Shown: positions 24,692-32,933, counted from the first letter of the stretch. The stretch: 34,779 nt of DNA from Streptomyces albidoflavus (GCF_000719955.1 NZ_JOII01000048.1:1-34779), one strand, 5' to 3'. Notes: generated by a model not told the origin, from the sequence alone. A program made the numbers and translations.

Positions 24692-25282
24692 ATGACCTCC
24701 CCGCCCGACCCCGGCGCCCACCCGGACCCCGAGCAGCCGCGCCCCGTACCGCCGGCGCCGCCCCAGTTCGGCAGCGGCCTGCCCGGTCTGGAACAGGCGG
24801 ACGAGCCCTGGCAGCGCCTCGACGGTCCCTCCGCCCCCGCCCCCGTCCCCGACCCGCACGGCAGCTGGCGCACCGAGGGCCTGATCTTCGCTGGCGTGCT
24901 GATGGTCTGCCAGGGCATCCTCGCCGCGTTGCAGGGCATCGCCGGAATCCTCGGGGACCCCTTCTACCGGGACGTCGCCGACTACACGTACCGGATCAGC
25001 CTCACCGGCTGGGGCGTCATCCACCTCGTCCTCGGCGTGGCCGTCGCCGCCACCGGCGCGGGCATCCTCCGGCGGGCCCGCTGGGCGCGACTGCCCGGCC
25101 TCCTCTTCACCTCGCTGAGCCTCGTCGCCCAGTTCCTCTTCCTCCCGTACCAGCCGGTGTGGTCGATCATCGTGATCGCCCTGGACATCTTCATCATCTG
25201 GGCCCTCGCCGCTTCCCCGGGCGGCCTGCGCGGCGGCGGGGAGCGCCACAAGGGCATCGCCCGGCCGAACCCCAGTCCGTAA
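24692..25282 (+). CDS. DUF7144-type four-span membrane protein
   Basis: 196 residues from the ATG at 24692, with GAGGAG 7 bases upstream. The first ~58 residues are a Pro-rich cytoplasmic tail. Four spans follow at about 63-85, 106-126, 132-152 and 155-174. The motifs GWGVIHLVLGVAVAATGAGIL, WARLPGLLF and FLPYQPVWSIIVIALDIFIIWAL are those I associate with the DUF7144 family common in actinobacteria. No function is known. The leader at 24600-24690 contains two competing small hairpins (CTCGAG pair and GATCC/GGATC). The DUF1707 gene begins 10 bases after the stop but seems to have its own leaderless promoter. Confidence 0.85.
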   Translation: MTSPPDPGAHPDPEQPRPVPPAPPQFGSGLPGLEQADEPWQRLDGPSAPAPVPDPHGSWRTEGLIFAGVLMVCQGILAALQGIAGILGDPFYRDVADYTYRISLTGWGVIHLVLGVAVAATGAGILRRARWARLPGLLFTSLSLVAQFLFLPYQPVWSIIVIALDIFIIWALAASPGGLRGGGERHKGIARPNPSP

Positions 25283-25285
25283 GAT
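25280..25285 (+). promoter_or_regulatory. Candidate leaderless -10 of the DUF1707 gene
   Basis: TAAGAT, 7 bases before the ATG at 25293 and overlapping the stop of the upstream gene. It decides for ATG 25293 over the in-frame ATG at 25284, which lies inside the hexamer. Confidence 0.5.
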
Positions 25286-25292
25286 GCGGGCC

Positions 25293-25901
25293 ATGACGGC
25301 CGACGCCTCGAACACCCCAGTCCCGCGCGACCAGCTCCGCGTCTCCCACGAGGAGCGCGACGCCGTGGTGGAGCGGCTGCGCGACGCCGCCGGCGACGGC
25401 CGCCTGGACATCGACGAGCTGGAGGAGCGCGTCGGCCGCGCCCTCACCGCCAAGACCTACGGCGAACTGGCCCCCCTCACCGCCGACCTGCCCGTCTCCG
25501 CCGCCCTGGCCCCGGTCCCGCCCCTGGTCATCAAGAGCGGCATGCAGGGCGCCTCCCGCACCGGCCGCTGGAAGGTCCCCGCCAAGATCACCGCCCATGG
25601 CGGCATGGCGGGCGTCCGCCTCGACTTCACCCGCGTCGCATGCGCCCTCCCCGAGGTCGAGATCGAGGCGTACGGCGAGATGGCCGGCGTGACGATTGTC
25701 GTCCCGGAAGGCTGGTGGGTGGACTCCGACGAGGTCGACCCCGGCGTAGGCGGACTCCGCAACAAGACCCTCCACCCCGAAACCCGCCTCCCCGGCACCC
25801 CCTTGCTGCGCATCACCGGCAAGGGCGGCATGGCAGGCATCACCATCCGGTACCCGAACTTCCTCGAGCGGCGAAGGCTGGAGAAGGCCAAGGGGCAGTA
25901 G
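25293..25901 (+). CDS. DUF1707 (SHOCT-like) protein with GxMxG repeat strands
   Basis: 202 residues from the ATG at 25293. The N-terminal ~55 residues are the DUF1707 domain: LRVSHEERDAVVERLRDAAGDGRLDIDELEERVGRALTAKTYGEL, a short helical module related to SHOCT that often sits next to membrane or cell-wall domains. The second half carries four spaced copies of a GxMxG motif (SGMQG 82, GGMAG 103, GEMAG 128, GGMAG 178), each but the first followed by a strand (VRLDF, VTIVV, ITIRY). This looks like a small beta-solenoid of the type seen in predicted cell-wall-active proteins. No membrane span is present, unlike many DUF1707 proteins. Function unknown. It converges on the AlkZ-like gene with a 25-base gap. 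Confidence 0.9.
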   Translation: MTADASNTPVPRDQLRVSHEERDAVVERLRDAAGDGRLDIDELEERVGRALTAKTYGELAPLTADLPVSAALAPVPPLVIKSGMQGASRTGRWKVPAKITAHGGMAGVRLDFTRVACALPEVEIEAYGEMAGVTIVVPEGWWVDSDEVDPGVGGLRNKTLHPETRLPGTPLLRITGKGGMAGITIRYPNFLERRRLEKAKGQ

Positions 25902-25926
25902 GGCGGGGCGGCCTGAGGGCCCGGTC

Positions 25927-27027
25927 TCAGGCGTCGGCGATCTCGACCGTCGAGCCCTCTCCTTCCGACAGGAACAACGCCACCGCCCGGCCCTCCTCCA
26001 CCACCTCGTCCCGCTCAACCCCCGCCAGCCGCCCCAGCGGACGCACCGTCACGGCCCCTGTCTCCCCGGCCTCCCAGGTCGCGGCCACCCGCCCGTCCAC
26101 CAGCACCACCCGTTCCCCGGCGACCGACAGGCCCCGGTGGGCGTCGTCGATGATCCGGGTGCGGTCGTGGTAGCCGAGGACGGCGTTGTCGAAGGCGGGG
26201 AGGAAGCGGACCGGGGCCGGGGTGTCGGGGTCCGGCCGCGGGGCGTCGGGAAGGTCGAGGAGGAGGCGGCCACGCTCGTCCCGGAAGGTGATCAGCTCGT
26301 CGCGGACGGCGGCGACGGCGGCAGGCAGTCCGGCCAGACCGCACCAGGCGCGCAGGTCGGCCGAGGCGGCCGGACCGTACGCCGCCAGGTAGCGGCGTAC
26401 CAGAGCCTCCCCGGCCGGATCGTCGCCGCCCGCGACCGGTGGCGGCGCGACGTCGCGGCCGAGCCAGGCGGCGAGGGGCAGGTTGCGTACGCCGGCCTTC
26501 TGGCGCCACAGGCCGCGCGGGGGCAGTTGCACCACCGGAACGAGCGCGGCCACCACCATCTCGCCCAGCGCCCGCTTCCCCGGCCCGGGCCACCGGTCGG
26601 CGAGTTCCGCCGCCACCTCCGCCATCGTGCGGGGCCGCCCGTCGGCCATGACCCGCCGTCCCGCCTCGGCCAGCTCCTCCAGGTCGACGTCGGCGAGTTC
26701 GTCGCGGTAGACGCCCAGCACCCGCTGGCGCAGCATCGCCTCGTGACGGCCGCGCCAGGCCAGCACGTCGGCGGCGGTGACGAGGTGGACGGTCCGCCGC
26801 ATGAGATGGGTCCGCACCACCTGCCGGTCCACCAGCAGCGCCGACAGCTCCGCCGGGTCGAAGGCGCGCAGCCGCGCGTGGAGCCCCACGTACGGCTCCT
26901 GCGGCTCCTGCGCCTGGAGGCCGCCCAGGTGAGCGACGGCTGCGAGCGGCCCCAGACCGGAACGGTCGAGCAGCAACTGGCGGGCCAGCGTCGCCCGGTT
27001 GAGCGCGCGGGTGGAGAGGACGGTCAT
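25927..27027 (-). CDS. AlkZ-like winged-helix DNA-binding protein (HTH_42), possible DNA glycosylase
   Basis: 366 residues from the ATG at 27027, with GAGGGTGG upstream; GTG 27036 is an alternative. The chain has the HTH_42 layout: MTVLSTRALNRATLARQLLLDR, the segment LGGLQAQEPQEPYVGLHARL, RTHLMRRTVHLVTAADVLAWR, and a C-terminal half ending in RFLPAFDNAVLGYHDRTRIIDDAHR. In the azinomycin-resistance glycosylase AlkZ the catalytic motif is QxQ near residue 37-39; here Q38-A39-Q40 stands at the same place. So removal of bulky alkylated bases or unhooking of interstrand crosslinks is plausible. Many such proteins outside biosynthetic clusters are untested. It is 91 bases downstream of the DinB gene on the same strand and may share its transcript. 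Confidence 0.88.
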   Translation of the reverse strand: MTVLSTRALNRATLARQLLLDRSGLGPLAAVAHLGGLQAQEPQEPYVGLHARLRAFDPAELSALLVDRQVVRTHLMRRTVHLVTAADVLAWRGRHEAMLRQRVLGVYRDELADVDLEELAEAGRRVMADGRPRTMAEVAAELADRWPGPGKRALGEMVVAALVPVVQLPPRGLWRQKAGVRNLPLAAWLGRDVAPPPVAGGDDPAGEALVRRYLAAYGPAASADLRAWCGLAGLPAAVAAVRDELITFRDERGRLLLDLPDAPRPDPDTPAPVRFLPAFDNAVLGYHDRTRIIDDAHRGLSVAGERVVLVDGRVAATWEAGETGAVTVRPLGRLAGVERDEVVEEGRAVALFLSEGEGSTVEIADA

Positions 27028-27118
27028 CGCGGCCACCCTCGCCCGGTGCTCCCGTACCTCGTCATGTTGTTCCTCTCCCTCGTCGTTCGCGGACCCTGTC
27101 CCGTGGCGGTGCCGGAGG

Positions 27119-27697
27119 TCAGCTGCTGGTCCGCCCGTCGAGCGTCTCGCGGAGGATGTCGGCGTGCCCCGCGTGCTGCGCCGTCTCGGCGATGACGTGC
27201 GCGATCACCCGGCGCACACTGCGCACCTCACCCGGCTCCTGCCACGGCACGTCGGGCATCGCGTACGCCGCCGACAGATCCGGTACGGAGGCGATCACCG
27301 CGTCGGTACGCGCGGCCACCTCCTCGTACCGCCCGACGACCCCCGCCAGCGTCTCGCCCGGCATCATCCGGAACTCCTCCTCCCGCTCGATCATCCACCG
27401 GGGCAGCTCGCGCGCCGTCCCGGCGGCGAGATCGGCCCAGGTGACGCCCTCGGGCAGGTCGAACCGGAGCGCCGACGTCCCCTCCACCATGAAGCGCGCC
27501 CAGGTCTCCTCCATGGCGGTCACATGCTTGACCAGCCCGCCCAGACAGAGCGCGCTGACGGTCGGCCGCTGCCCGGCCTCTTCGTCCCCGAGCCCGGCCA
27601 CGGTGGCGGTCAGCGCCCCGCGCACGGAGGCGAGCGCTCCGATCAGGTCGGCACGTTCGGCGTCGAGCGGGGTGGAAGTGGTGGTCGTCGCAGCCAC
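27119..27697 (-). CDS. DinB-superfamily protein
   Basis: 192 residues from the GTG at 27697, with AAGGAGG 9 bases upstream. A four-helix bundle with the three metal-binding histidines in their usual places: H58 in LVKHVTAMEETW, and two in HVIAETAQHAGHADILRE near the C-terminus. Actinobacterial members are often mycothiol-dependent S-transferases or maleylpyruvate-isomerase-like enzymes that act on electrophiles. The reaction here cannot be named. It is divergent from a WYL regulator with a 152-base shared spacer, the common arrangement for a DinB gene and its controller. The AlkZ-like gene follows on the same strand, which would pair small-molecule detoxification with DNA repair (inference). 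Confidence 0.91.
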   Translation of the reverse strand: MAATTTTSTPLDAERADLIGALASVRGALTATVAGLGDEEAGQRPTVSALCLGGLVKHVTAMEETWARFMVEGTSALRFDLPEGVTWADLAAGTARELPRWMIEREEEFRMMPGETLAGVVGRYEEVAARTDAVIASVPDLSAAYAMPDVPWQEPGEVRSVRRVIAHVIAETAQHAGHADILRETLDGRTSS

Positions 27698-27849
27698 AGG
27701 GGCCGCCTCCTTCGAGAGGGGTGCGGGGAGTTCCGGTTGTCCGGCGTTCCCGTGTTCCGGTGCCGGTCGTGCCCTCCTCGCGGGCACAGCCCCACAGTCC
27801 CAGCAGAAGAGGCCAGGATGTGTCCGCTACTCCGGTGCACCATGGAGCC

Positions 27850-28893
27850 ATGCAGAAAACCTCGGCGCGGCTGCTGGCCCTGCTCTCCCTGCTCCAGGCC
27901 CGCCGGGACTGGCCGGGCGCGCTGCTGGCGGAACGGCTGGACGTCAGCCCGCGCACCGTCCGCCGCGACATCGACCGCCTGCGCGAACTCGGCTACCCCA
28001 TCGCCGCTCTCAAAGGCCCGGACGGCGGTTACCGACTCGGCGCGGGCACGGAACTGCCGCCGCTGCTCTTCGACGACGACCAGGTGGTCGCCCTCGCGGT
28101 CGCCCTGCGGACCGCCGCGACGACCGGCGCCGGCATCGAGGAGGACGCGGTCCGCGCCCTGGCCACGGTCCGCCAGGTCATGCCGGCCCGGCTGCGCCAC
28201 CGGATCGACGCCCTCCAGATCACCGCCGTCACCCGCCCCGGGGCCGACCTCGCCCCGCAGGCCGACACCGAGGTCCTCCTCACTCTCAGCACCGCCATCC
28301 GCGCCCGCGAGACCCTCCGCTTCGACTACCGGGCCCCGGACCACGCCCCCGGCCCGAGCGCGCCCCCACCGCGCCGGGCGGAACCGCACCACCTGGTCAC
28401 CTGGGGCAGCCGCTGGTACCTCGTCGCCTGGGACCTCGACCGCGAGGACTGGCGCACCTTCCGCGTCGACCGCCTCACCCCGCGCACCCCGACCGGCCCC
28501 CGCTTCACCCCGCGCGCACTCCCCGGCGGCGACGTCACCGCCTACGTCGCCACCCGCTTCCGGGGCGCGCACCACCCCGACGGCACCCCCGCCTGGCCCT
28601 GCCGGGGCGAGGTCGTCCTCCACCTGCCCGCCACCGAGATCACCGGCTACGTCCACGACGGCCTGGTCGAGGAACTGTCCCCCGACCGCTGCCGCCTCAC
28701 CCTCGGCTCCTGGTCCTGGCCGAGCCTGGCCGCCCTCATCGGCCGCTTCGACGTGGACTTCGAGATCGTGGGGCCGACGGAACTGGTGGAGGCGTTCCGG
28801 CGACTGGGCAAGCGATACACGGAAGCAGCGGCCCGAAGCACCTCCTCCAACGCACCGGCAACATCCGGTACGACGCCCCTCGACACCCCCTAA
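27850..28893 (+). CDS. YafY-type transcriptional regulator with WYL domain
   Basis: 347 residues from the ATG at 27850, which follows ATGGAGCC. The N-terminal winged helix (KTSARLLALLSLLQARRDWPGALLAERLDVSPRTVRRDIDRLRELGYPIAALKGPDGGYRL, residues 3-62) is the HTH_11 type. The WYL domain spans about 135-215 (RRAEPHHLVTWGSRWYLVAWDLDREDWRTFRVDRL), and a WCX-like C-terminal extension follows. WYL domains bind nucleic acid or small ligands, and many regulators of this kind respond to DNA damage or single-stranded DNA. It is divergent from the DinB gene and probably controls it and perhaps the AlkZ-like gene. GTTCCGGT occurs twice in the shared spacer (27730 and 27754, 24 bases apart), a possible operator. 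Its stop overlaps the convergent permease stop by 4 bases. Confidence 0.93.
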   Translation: MQKTSARLLALLSLLQARRDWPGALLAERLDVSPRTVRRDIDRLRELGYPIAALKGPDGGYRLGAGTELPPLLFDDDQVVALAVALRTAATTGAGIEEDAVRALATVRQVMPARLRHRIDALQITAVTRPGADLAPQADTEVLLTLSTAIRARETLRFDYRAPDHAPGPSAPPPRRAEPHHLVTWGSRWYLVAWDLDREDWRTFRVDRLTPRTPTGPRFTPRALPGGDVTAYVATRFRGAHHPDGTPAWPCRGEVVLHLPATEITGYVHDGLVEELSPDRCRLTLGSWSWPSLAALIGRFDVDFEIVGPTELVEAFRRLGKRYTEAAARSTSSNAPATSGTTPLDTP

Positions 28894-31160
28894 TCCCGCC
28901 GCAGCAACTCGGGATCAAGATGCCGCCGGGCCATCGGCAGCGAGGCCAGCCCGGCAACCGCCAGCACCCCCAGCCCGCTGAGCAGAAGCAGCGGCAACCC
29001 CTCACCGTCCCAGAACACGGCCCCGCCCCCCGTCACCAGATAACTGGACTCGGCCAGCCGCCCGGCGACGAGCGCCCCACCGATCCCCACCGCCAGCGGC
29101 AACAACACCTGCGCACACTGCGCCGCCCGCAGCGTACGAGTCCGGATGCCGAGCAGCGTGAGGGTGGCAGTCCTGCGCCGCCCGTCCATGGCCCGGTCCG
29201 TCGCCGACACGAGGAAGGCCGCCACCCCGATGACGAGGCCGAGCACCATGCCGGTACCCAGCAGCCCCTTGACGATGGAAAGTTGGCGGAGGGACTCGAT
29301 GACGATGCCGACAGGGTCGATCTGCGCTGTGGGCGCGATCCCTGCGAGCCGGTCCAGCGTGGCCTGGACTGCCTCGGGCTCGGGGGCTCCGCTGAGGACG
29401 AGCCTGGCGTGTGCGGGGTGAACCCCGGGAGGGAGGGTTTTCGGCGGGACGAGGAGGAGGGCCGAGCTCAGAGCGGAGGGCTGCACGGCGGCGAAGGTGA
29501 CGGTTTCCTCGGGCACCGTGAACCGCGCACTGCCCGCCTCCTGCCCAGCCTCGTCGCGCAGCTTGACCAGGTGAGTAGTGCCAGGCTGCTTGGTGTCCTC
29601 CGTGTGCGCGAACGGGTCGTGCAGGGCAAGGGGCCGACCATCCACGCAGCCTCGCACGGTTCCGGGCGTGGCGAGCTTCTCCAGCTCGGTGCAGGTGGCG
29701 AACAGGATGTCACCTTCACGTGAAGGCACTTCAGCGGCCACCGCGTTCCCCGAAATCCCCTCGGTCTTCACCATCGCCGTCCGTTGCTCCGGCGTGACCT
29801 GCCGGAGCGGGACCTCGTACTCCTGATTTGGCGCCGTCCGCCGGCTCACCTGGTCCAGCTCGACGAGTACGCCCTGCGTGAGGGAGGCCGCGTAGACCAG
29901 GAGGACGAGTCCGCTGACGACGCGGAGCGCGGCGCCCGGGGTCGTCTCGTGGTGCCGCATCGCCAAGGTGAGGGGCAGCCGCTGGGTGGTGGCGGCGACC
30001 CGCGCGGCCAGCCAGGCCGTGACCGGCGGCAGCGCGAGCACGATCCCCGCCCCGGTCAGCTGAGCCCCGGCCGGCACGAGGAAAGAGGTGACCGCGCTCG
30101 GCTCGACGTGGACCCCGACAACCCCGAGGACGCAGTACGCCGTGACAATGCCCAGACCGGGCAGGACCAGCAGTGCTGCCAGCCAGCGGCGGGGTTTCCC
30201 TGGCTGGGCCTGTCGCCGTACAGCGAGCGGACGCAGGGCGGCCTCCTTCGCGTGCCGACGCCCGGCGAGGTAGGCGAGCGCGGGGCAGCCGAGCAAACAG
30301 GCGGCAAGCGTCCAGACCGACGGCAACCCGTCCGCCGGGTACCAGGCGAGACCCACCCAACCGGTCCGCTCGACCCAGGCGTTCACCAGCAGATGCAGCC
30401 CGACGCCCAGTACCGCCCCGACGGCGGCGGCGCAGAGCGTCTCCACCGCGCTCACGCGCATGGTGTCCCGCGCGCTCAGTCCGAGCAGTCGCAAGGACGC
30501 GAGCCGCCGTGACCGGGCCTCTGCCGAGAGCCGCACGCACACCGAGAGGTAGACGAAGAGCGGCAGCAGAACGAGACAGCAGAGCGTGAACCGCAGGGGC
30601 GCGACCGTGCCGTCGTCGATCGCCGCCTCGTCCGGCGCCGTCCAGCGATTCCCGTAACCGCCGAGCGGCCTCGCCTCGTCGGGCGGCAACTGGGCGCGCG
30701 TGCGCCCCACGTACGCGTACAACTCCTGCGGGCCGGTGAGTCCGGCAGGCCCTATGGTGTCCACGACCCGGCCCGGCAGAGCCCCTTTGAGTGCGGGGCG
30801 TTCGGCGAGCAGATCCCCCAACGCGGGGGAGACGACGACTTCGCCCGGCCGCGGTACTCGCGCCACCCCCGGCGGCAGGGGAACCGTCCCCGTCTCCGGC
30901 GGGGAGATGAAGATGCGCGTGAGCGGACGGTTGCCGAAGGGGTCCTTGCGCTCCAGGAAGAGTGCCCCGGAGCTGGGTCCCCCCTGCACCTCGCGCCCGG
31001 CCGCCCGGCCGTCGTGCGCCGCGAGGATCGCCGGAATGCTGAGCGCGGCGGCGAGACAGGCCACCCCCAGTGCGCAGCCGAGAGTCATCAGCAGGAAACG
31101 GACCCGCGTGGCGCGAGAGCCGCGGAGAACCAGCCGGAGGCCGAGGGCCAAGGGGGTCAT
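28890..31160 (-). CDS. ABC transporter permease, FtsX/MacB type
   Basis: 756 residues from the ATG at 31160, which overlaps the ATPase stop (ATGA). About ten membrane spans are visible: one near 21-45, a group from about 196 to 430 and a last group from about 625 to 735. Two large extracytoplasmic domains lie at about 50-190 and 440-615. The spans before and after the second domain contain the FtsX-type segments SARDTMRVSAVETLCAAAVGAVLGVGLHLL and RTRTLRAAQCAQVLLPLAVGIGGALVAG. The two halves look like a duplicated FtsX unit in one chain. Such pairs move lipids, peptides or antibiotics outward, or transmit force, and are not importers. Substrate unknown. GC and codon use look slightly less biased than in the flanking core genes. 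Confidence 0.92.
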   Translation of the reverse strand: MTPLALGLRLVLRGSRATRVRFLLMTLGCALGVACLAAALSIPAILAAHDGRAAGREVQGGPSSGALFLERKDPFGNRPLTRIFISPPETGTVPLPPGVARVPRPGEVVVSPALGDLLAERPALKGALPGRVVDTIGPAGLTGPQELYAYVGRTRAQLPPDEARPLGGYGNRWTAPDEAAIDDGTVAPLRFTLCCLVLLPLFVYLSVCVRLSAEARSRRLASLRLLGLSARDTMRVSAVETLCAAAVGAVLGVGLHLLVNAWVERTGWVGLAWYPADGLPSVWTLAACLLGCPALAYLAGRRHAKEAALRPLAVRRQAQPGKPRRWLAALLVLPGLGIVTAYCVLGVVGVHVEPSAVTSFLVPAGAQLTGAGIVLALPPVTAWLAARVAATTQRLPLTLAMRHHETTPGAALRVVSGLVLLVYAASLTQGVLVELDQVSRRTAPNQEYEVPLRQVTPEQRTAMVKTEGISGNAVAAEVPSREGDILFATCTELEKLATPGTVRGCVDGRPLALHDPFAHTEDTKQPGTTHLVKLRDEAGQEAGSARFTVPEETVTFAAVQPSALSSALLLVPPKTLPPGVHPAHARLVLSGAPEPEAVQATLDRLAGIAPTAQIDPVGIVIESLRQLSIVKGLLGTGMVLGLVIGVAAFLVSATDRAMDGRRRTATLTLLGIRTRTLRAAQCAQVLLPLAVGIGGALVAGRLAESSYLVTGGGAVFWDGEGLPLLLLSGLGVLAVAGLASLPMARRHLDPELLRRD

Positions 31161-31885
31161 GAGGCACTCCGGGCGGTGGCCTCACCCGTGGCGGGCGAGG
31201 GGACACCCCGGCCGAGGCTGATACGGCCGTCGCACATCACGTAACGCCGGTCCGCGTGCGAGGCGACCCCTTCGTCATGCGTGACGAGCAGCACGGCGGT
31301 ACCCCGGCCCCGGGCAAGCGTGAGGAACTCGTCGAGTACGGCTGCCGCGTTCACCGAGTCCAGTGCGCCGGTGGGCTCGTCGGCGAAGACGACAGCGGGC
31401 TCGTGCACCAACGCCCTTGCGACTGCGACCCGTTGGGCCTGTCCACCGGAGAGCTGGGAGACGCGACGCCCGACCAACTCCCCCATCCCCAGCCGTTCCA
31501 GTACAGGCGTCGCCGCACGGTGTGCAGGCCCCTTCCGCTGCCCGGCGAGCCGCAGCGGGAGCGAGGCGTTCTCCTCGACGGTCAGCTCGGGCAGCAACTC
31601 GCCGTGCTGAAACACGTACCCGAACCGCTCTCGCCGCAGCGCCGACAACTCCTCGTCCTCGAGCGCTCCGTACTCCCGGCCTTCGAAGCTCACCGAACCG
31701 GCGGCCGGCGCCAGCACTCCGGCCAGGCAGTGCAACAGCGAACTCTTGCCGGACCCGCTGCTGCCGGTGACCGCCACGACCTCACCGGGCATGAGTGTGA
31801 GATCGGCTCCTTGCACGGCGAGTTGTGCGCCGTACCGGACGTCGACGCCCCGGGCACGAAGTACAGGGGCAGGGTTCGGGTACAT
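31157..31885 (-). CDS. ABC transporter ATP-binding protein, MacB/LolD type
   Basis: 242 residues from the ATG at 31885 (MYPNPAPVLRARGVDVRYG), with AGAAAGAG upstream; GTG 31963 and an in-frame ATG also exist but lack a ribosome site. It energises the coupled permease. Walker A is GSSGSGKSS (41-49), the Q-loop is in FGYVFQHGELLPELTVEENASLPLRL, the signature is LSGGQAQRVAVARAL, Walker B is VVFADEPTGALDS and the switch His is in LLVTHDEGVASHADRR. All parts are intact. This is the LolD/MacB subfamily, which pairs with FtsX-type permeases. No sensor kinase or TetR/PadR regulator gene adjoins the pair, so its control is unclear. Confidence 0.96.
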   Translation of the reverse strand: MYPNPAPVLRARGVDVRYGAQLAVQGADLTLMPGEVVAVTGSSGSGKSSLLHCLAGVLAPAAGSVSFEGREYGALEDEELSALRRERFGYVFQHGELLPELTVEENASLPLRLAGQRKGPAHRAATPVLERLGMGELVGRRVSQLSGGQAQRVAVARALVHEPAVVFADEPTGALDSVNAAAVLDEFLTLARGRGTAVLLVTHDEGVASHADRRYVMCDGRISLGRGVPSPATGEATARSAS

Positions 31886-32204
31886 GGGGCAGCTCTTTCT
31901 CGGCTGGTCGGTGGACGGGCCCATCGCATCGCGCAGGGGACTTGCGCAGTTGTCGGGCGGCACCGATCCGCGATCCCGGCGAACTCCTCTGCTGCCCGGT
32001 GAACCGCCGCCCGCTGTAGCCCTCGCCTACGAACGAAGTCGACTGATTACGGAGAGTACTCGCCTGATAGCAGATGACCGCTACTCAGTCCGAACTCTCA
32101 CTCGAAGGTGGCAAGGCAGAACATTCCGGCAGGCGCGGCCACGGGGTAGCCGTCACTGCGGCCATCAGGGCGCGAAGCTGCTGTCAGGCGTAGCTTCCTG
32201 GTGC
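31886..32204. other. Divergent spacer with reduced GC
   Basis: 319 bases between the ABC ATPase gene and the small membrane-protein gene. GC falls clearly between about 32020 and 32200. It must hold the promoters of both. TAGCTT at 32191-32196 may serve the plus-strand gene. No reliable minus-strand -10 was identified. No gene is seen. Confidence 0.5.
32191..32196 (+). promoter_or_regulatory. Candidate -10 of the small membrane-protein gene
   Basis: TAGCTT, 8 bases before the ATG at 32205. There is no ribosome site before that ATG, so a leaderless or nearly leaderless mRNA is likely. Confidence 0.4.
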
Positions 32205-32864
32205 ATGAGTGAGTATCGAGTCGTCAACAACTCCCTGAGCGGCAGTCATATTGAGGGCTCCGCCATCCAGGCTGCATCGTTCAGGGATGTGCACGTATCG
32301 GGCCCATCGAAGACGGTGAACAACGTGATCAGGGGGGCCCGGAAGCTGGACGTCTTGGCGACGTTGTACCGGGTGCTGGCCTCTCTCGCGGGACTGGCGG
32401 CCTTCGCGGCAGTCAATAGCGGCCGTACCCCGCTGCAAGCGGTGGCTACCGCATGTGACGCGTTGGGCCTCCCCGCGAGATGGGCCGCGTCCACCGCAAT
32501 CTGGATCGGCGAACGCCCTGAACTGGTGGGGGGTGCCGCTGAGATCTTGCTGATACTCGCTCTGCTGACGTTGCCGAGGCGAAAAGACCTCGGATGGGAT
32601 CTCGGACAGACGATGGAATGGCGTGGGCCGTCGACCGCGGTGCTGTCGTTTGCGCTCCTCGTGCAAGGTGGCTCCATGTGGCGGGGGCTGCTGTTGGTCG
32701 GATTGTTTGCCGCCTTCGGCGCGTGCTTGCTGAGCAGATCGACGTACCGGGCCGAGCGGGCGGAGCACATGATGGTGGCGGTGGTCAGCATCTTCCTGGC
32801 GGTGATCTTCGCCCCGCTGCTCGTGCTCGCGTGGATGCTCGGCCGAGACCCAGGTCACGTGTAA
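32205..32864 (+). CDS. Small multi-span membrane protein with N-terminal RHIM/BASS-like motif
   Basis: 219 residues from the ATG at 32205. Residues 8-33 read NNSLSGSHIEGSAIQAASF then RDVHVSG: spaced Asn, Gly-x-x-x-x-Gly and an I-Q-A core followed by hydrophobic/His residues. This resembles the short N-terminal amyloid-type motifs (RHIM-like, BASS group) that occur in many actinobacterial NLR and effector proteins. After a basic linker come about five hydrophobic spans (about 55-72, 108-125, 140-155, 158-178 and 190-212). I recognise no named membrane domain. If the motif is real the protein could be a membrane effector triggered by a partner with the same motif, but no such partner is in the window. 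Base composition is lower in GC than the neighbours, which suits an accessory gene. Function unknown. Confidence 0.8.
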   Translation: MSEYRVVNNSLSGSHIEGSAIQAASFRDVHVSGPSKTVNNVIRGARKLDVLATLYRVLASLAGLAAFAAVNSGRTPLQAVATACDALGLPARWAASTAIWIGERPELVGGAAEILLILALLTLPRRKDLGWDLGQTMEWRGPSTAVLSFALLVQGGSMWRGLLLVGLFAAFGACLLSRSTYRAERAEHMMVAVVSIFLAVIFAPLLVLAWMLGRDPGHV

Positions 32865-32875
32865 GGCATCCCGCG

Positions 32876-32927
32876 AAACCACTCAGGGGCCTGATCCGCG
32901 AAAGCGGATCAGGCCCCTGAGTGGTTT
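32876..32927. terminator. 24-bp perfect-stem terminator with GAAA loop
   Basis: Arms at 32876-32899 and 32904-32927 are exact reverse complements; the loop is GAAA on the plus strand. It begins 11 bases after the stop of the membrane-protein gene and ends 6 bases from the 3' end of tRNA-Pro, so it should terminate both. The minus-strand read ends GGTTTC. Confidence 0.92.
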
Positions 32928-32933
32928 CAGCTG

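Noticed and set aside
29713..29726. 14-bp palindrome CCTTCACGTGAAGG inside the permease gene as a sixth parS
   Set aside because: Two bases at each end differ from the parS core, and it lies in coding sequence. At most a degenerate site.
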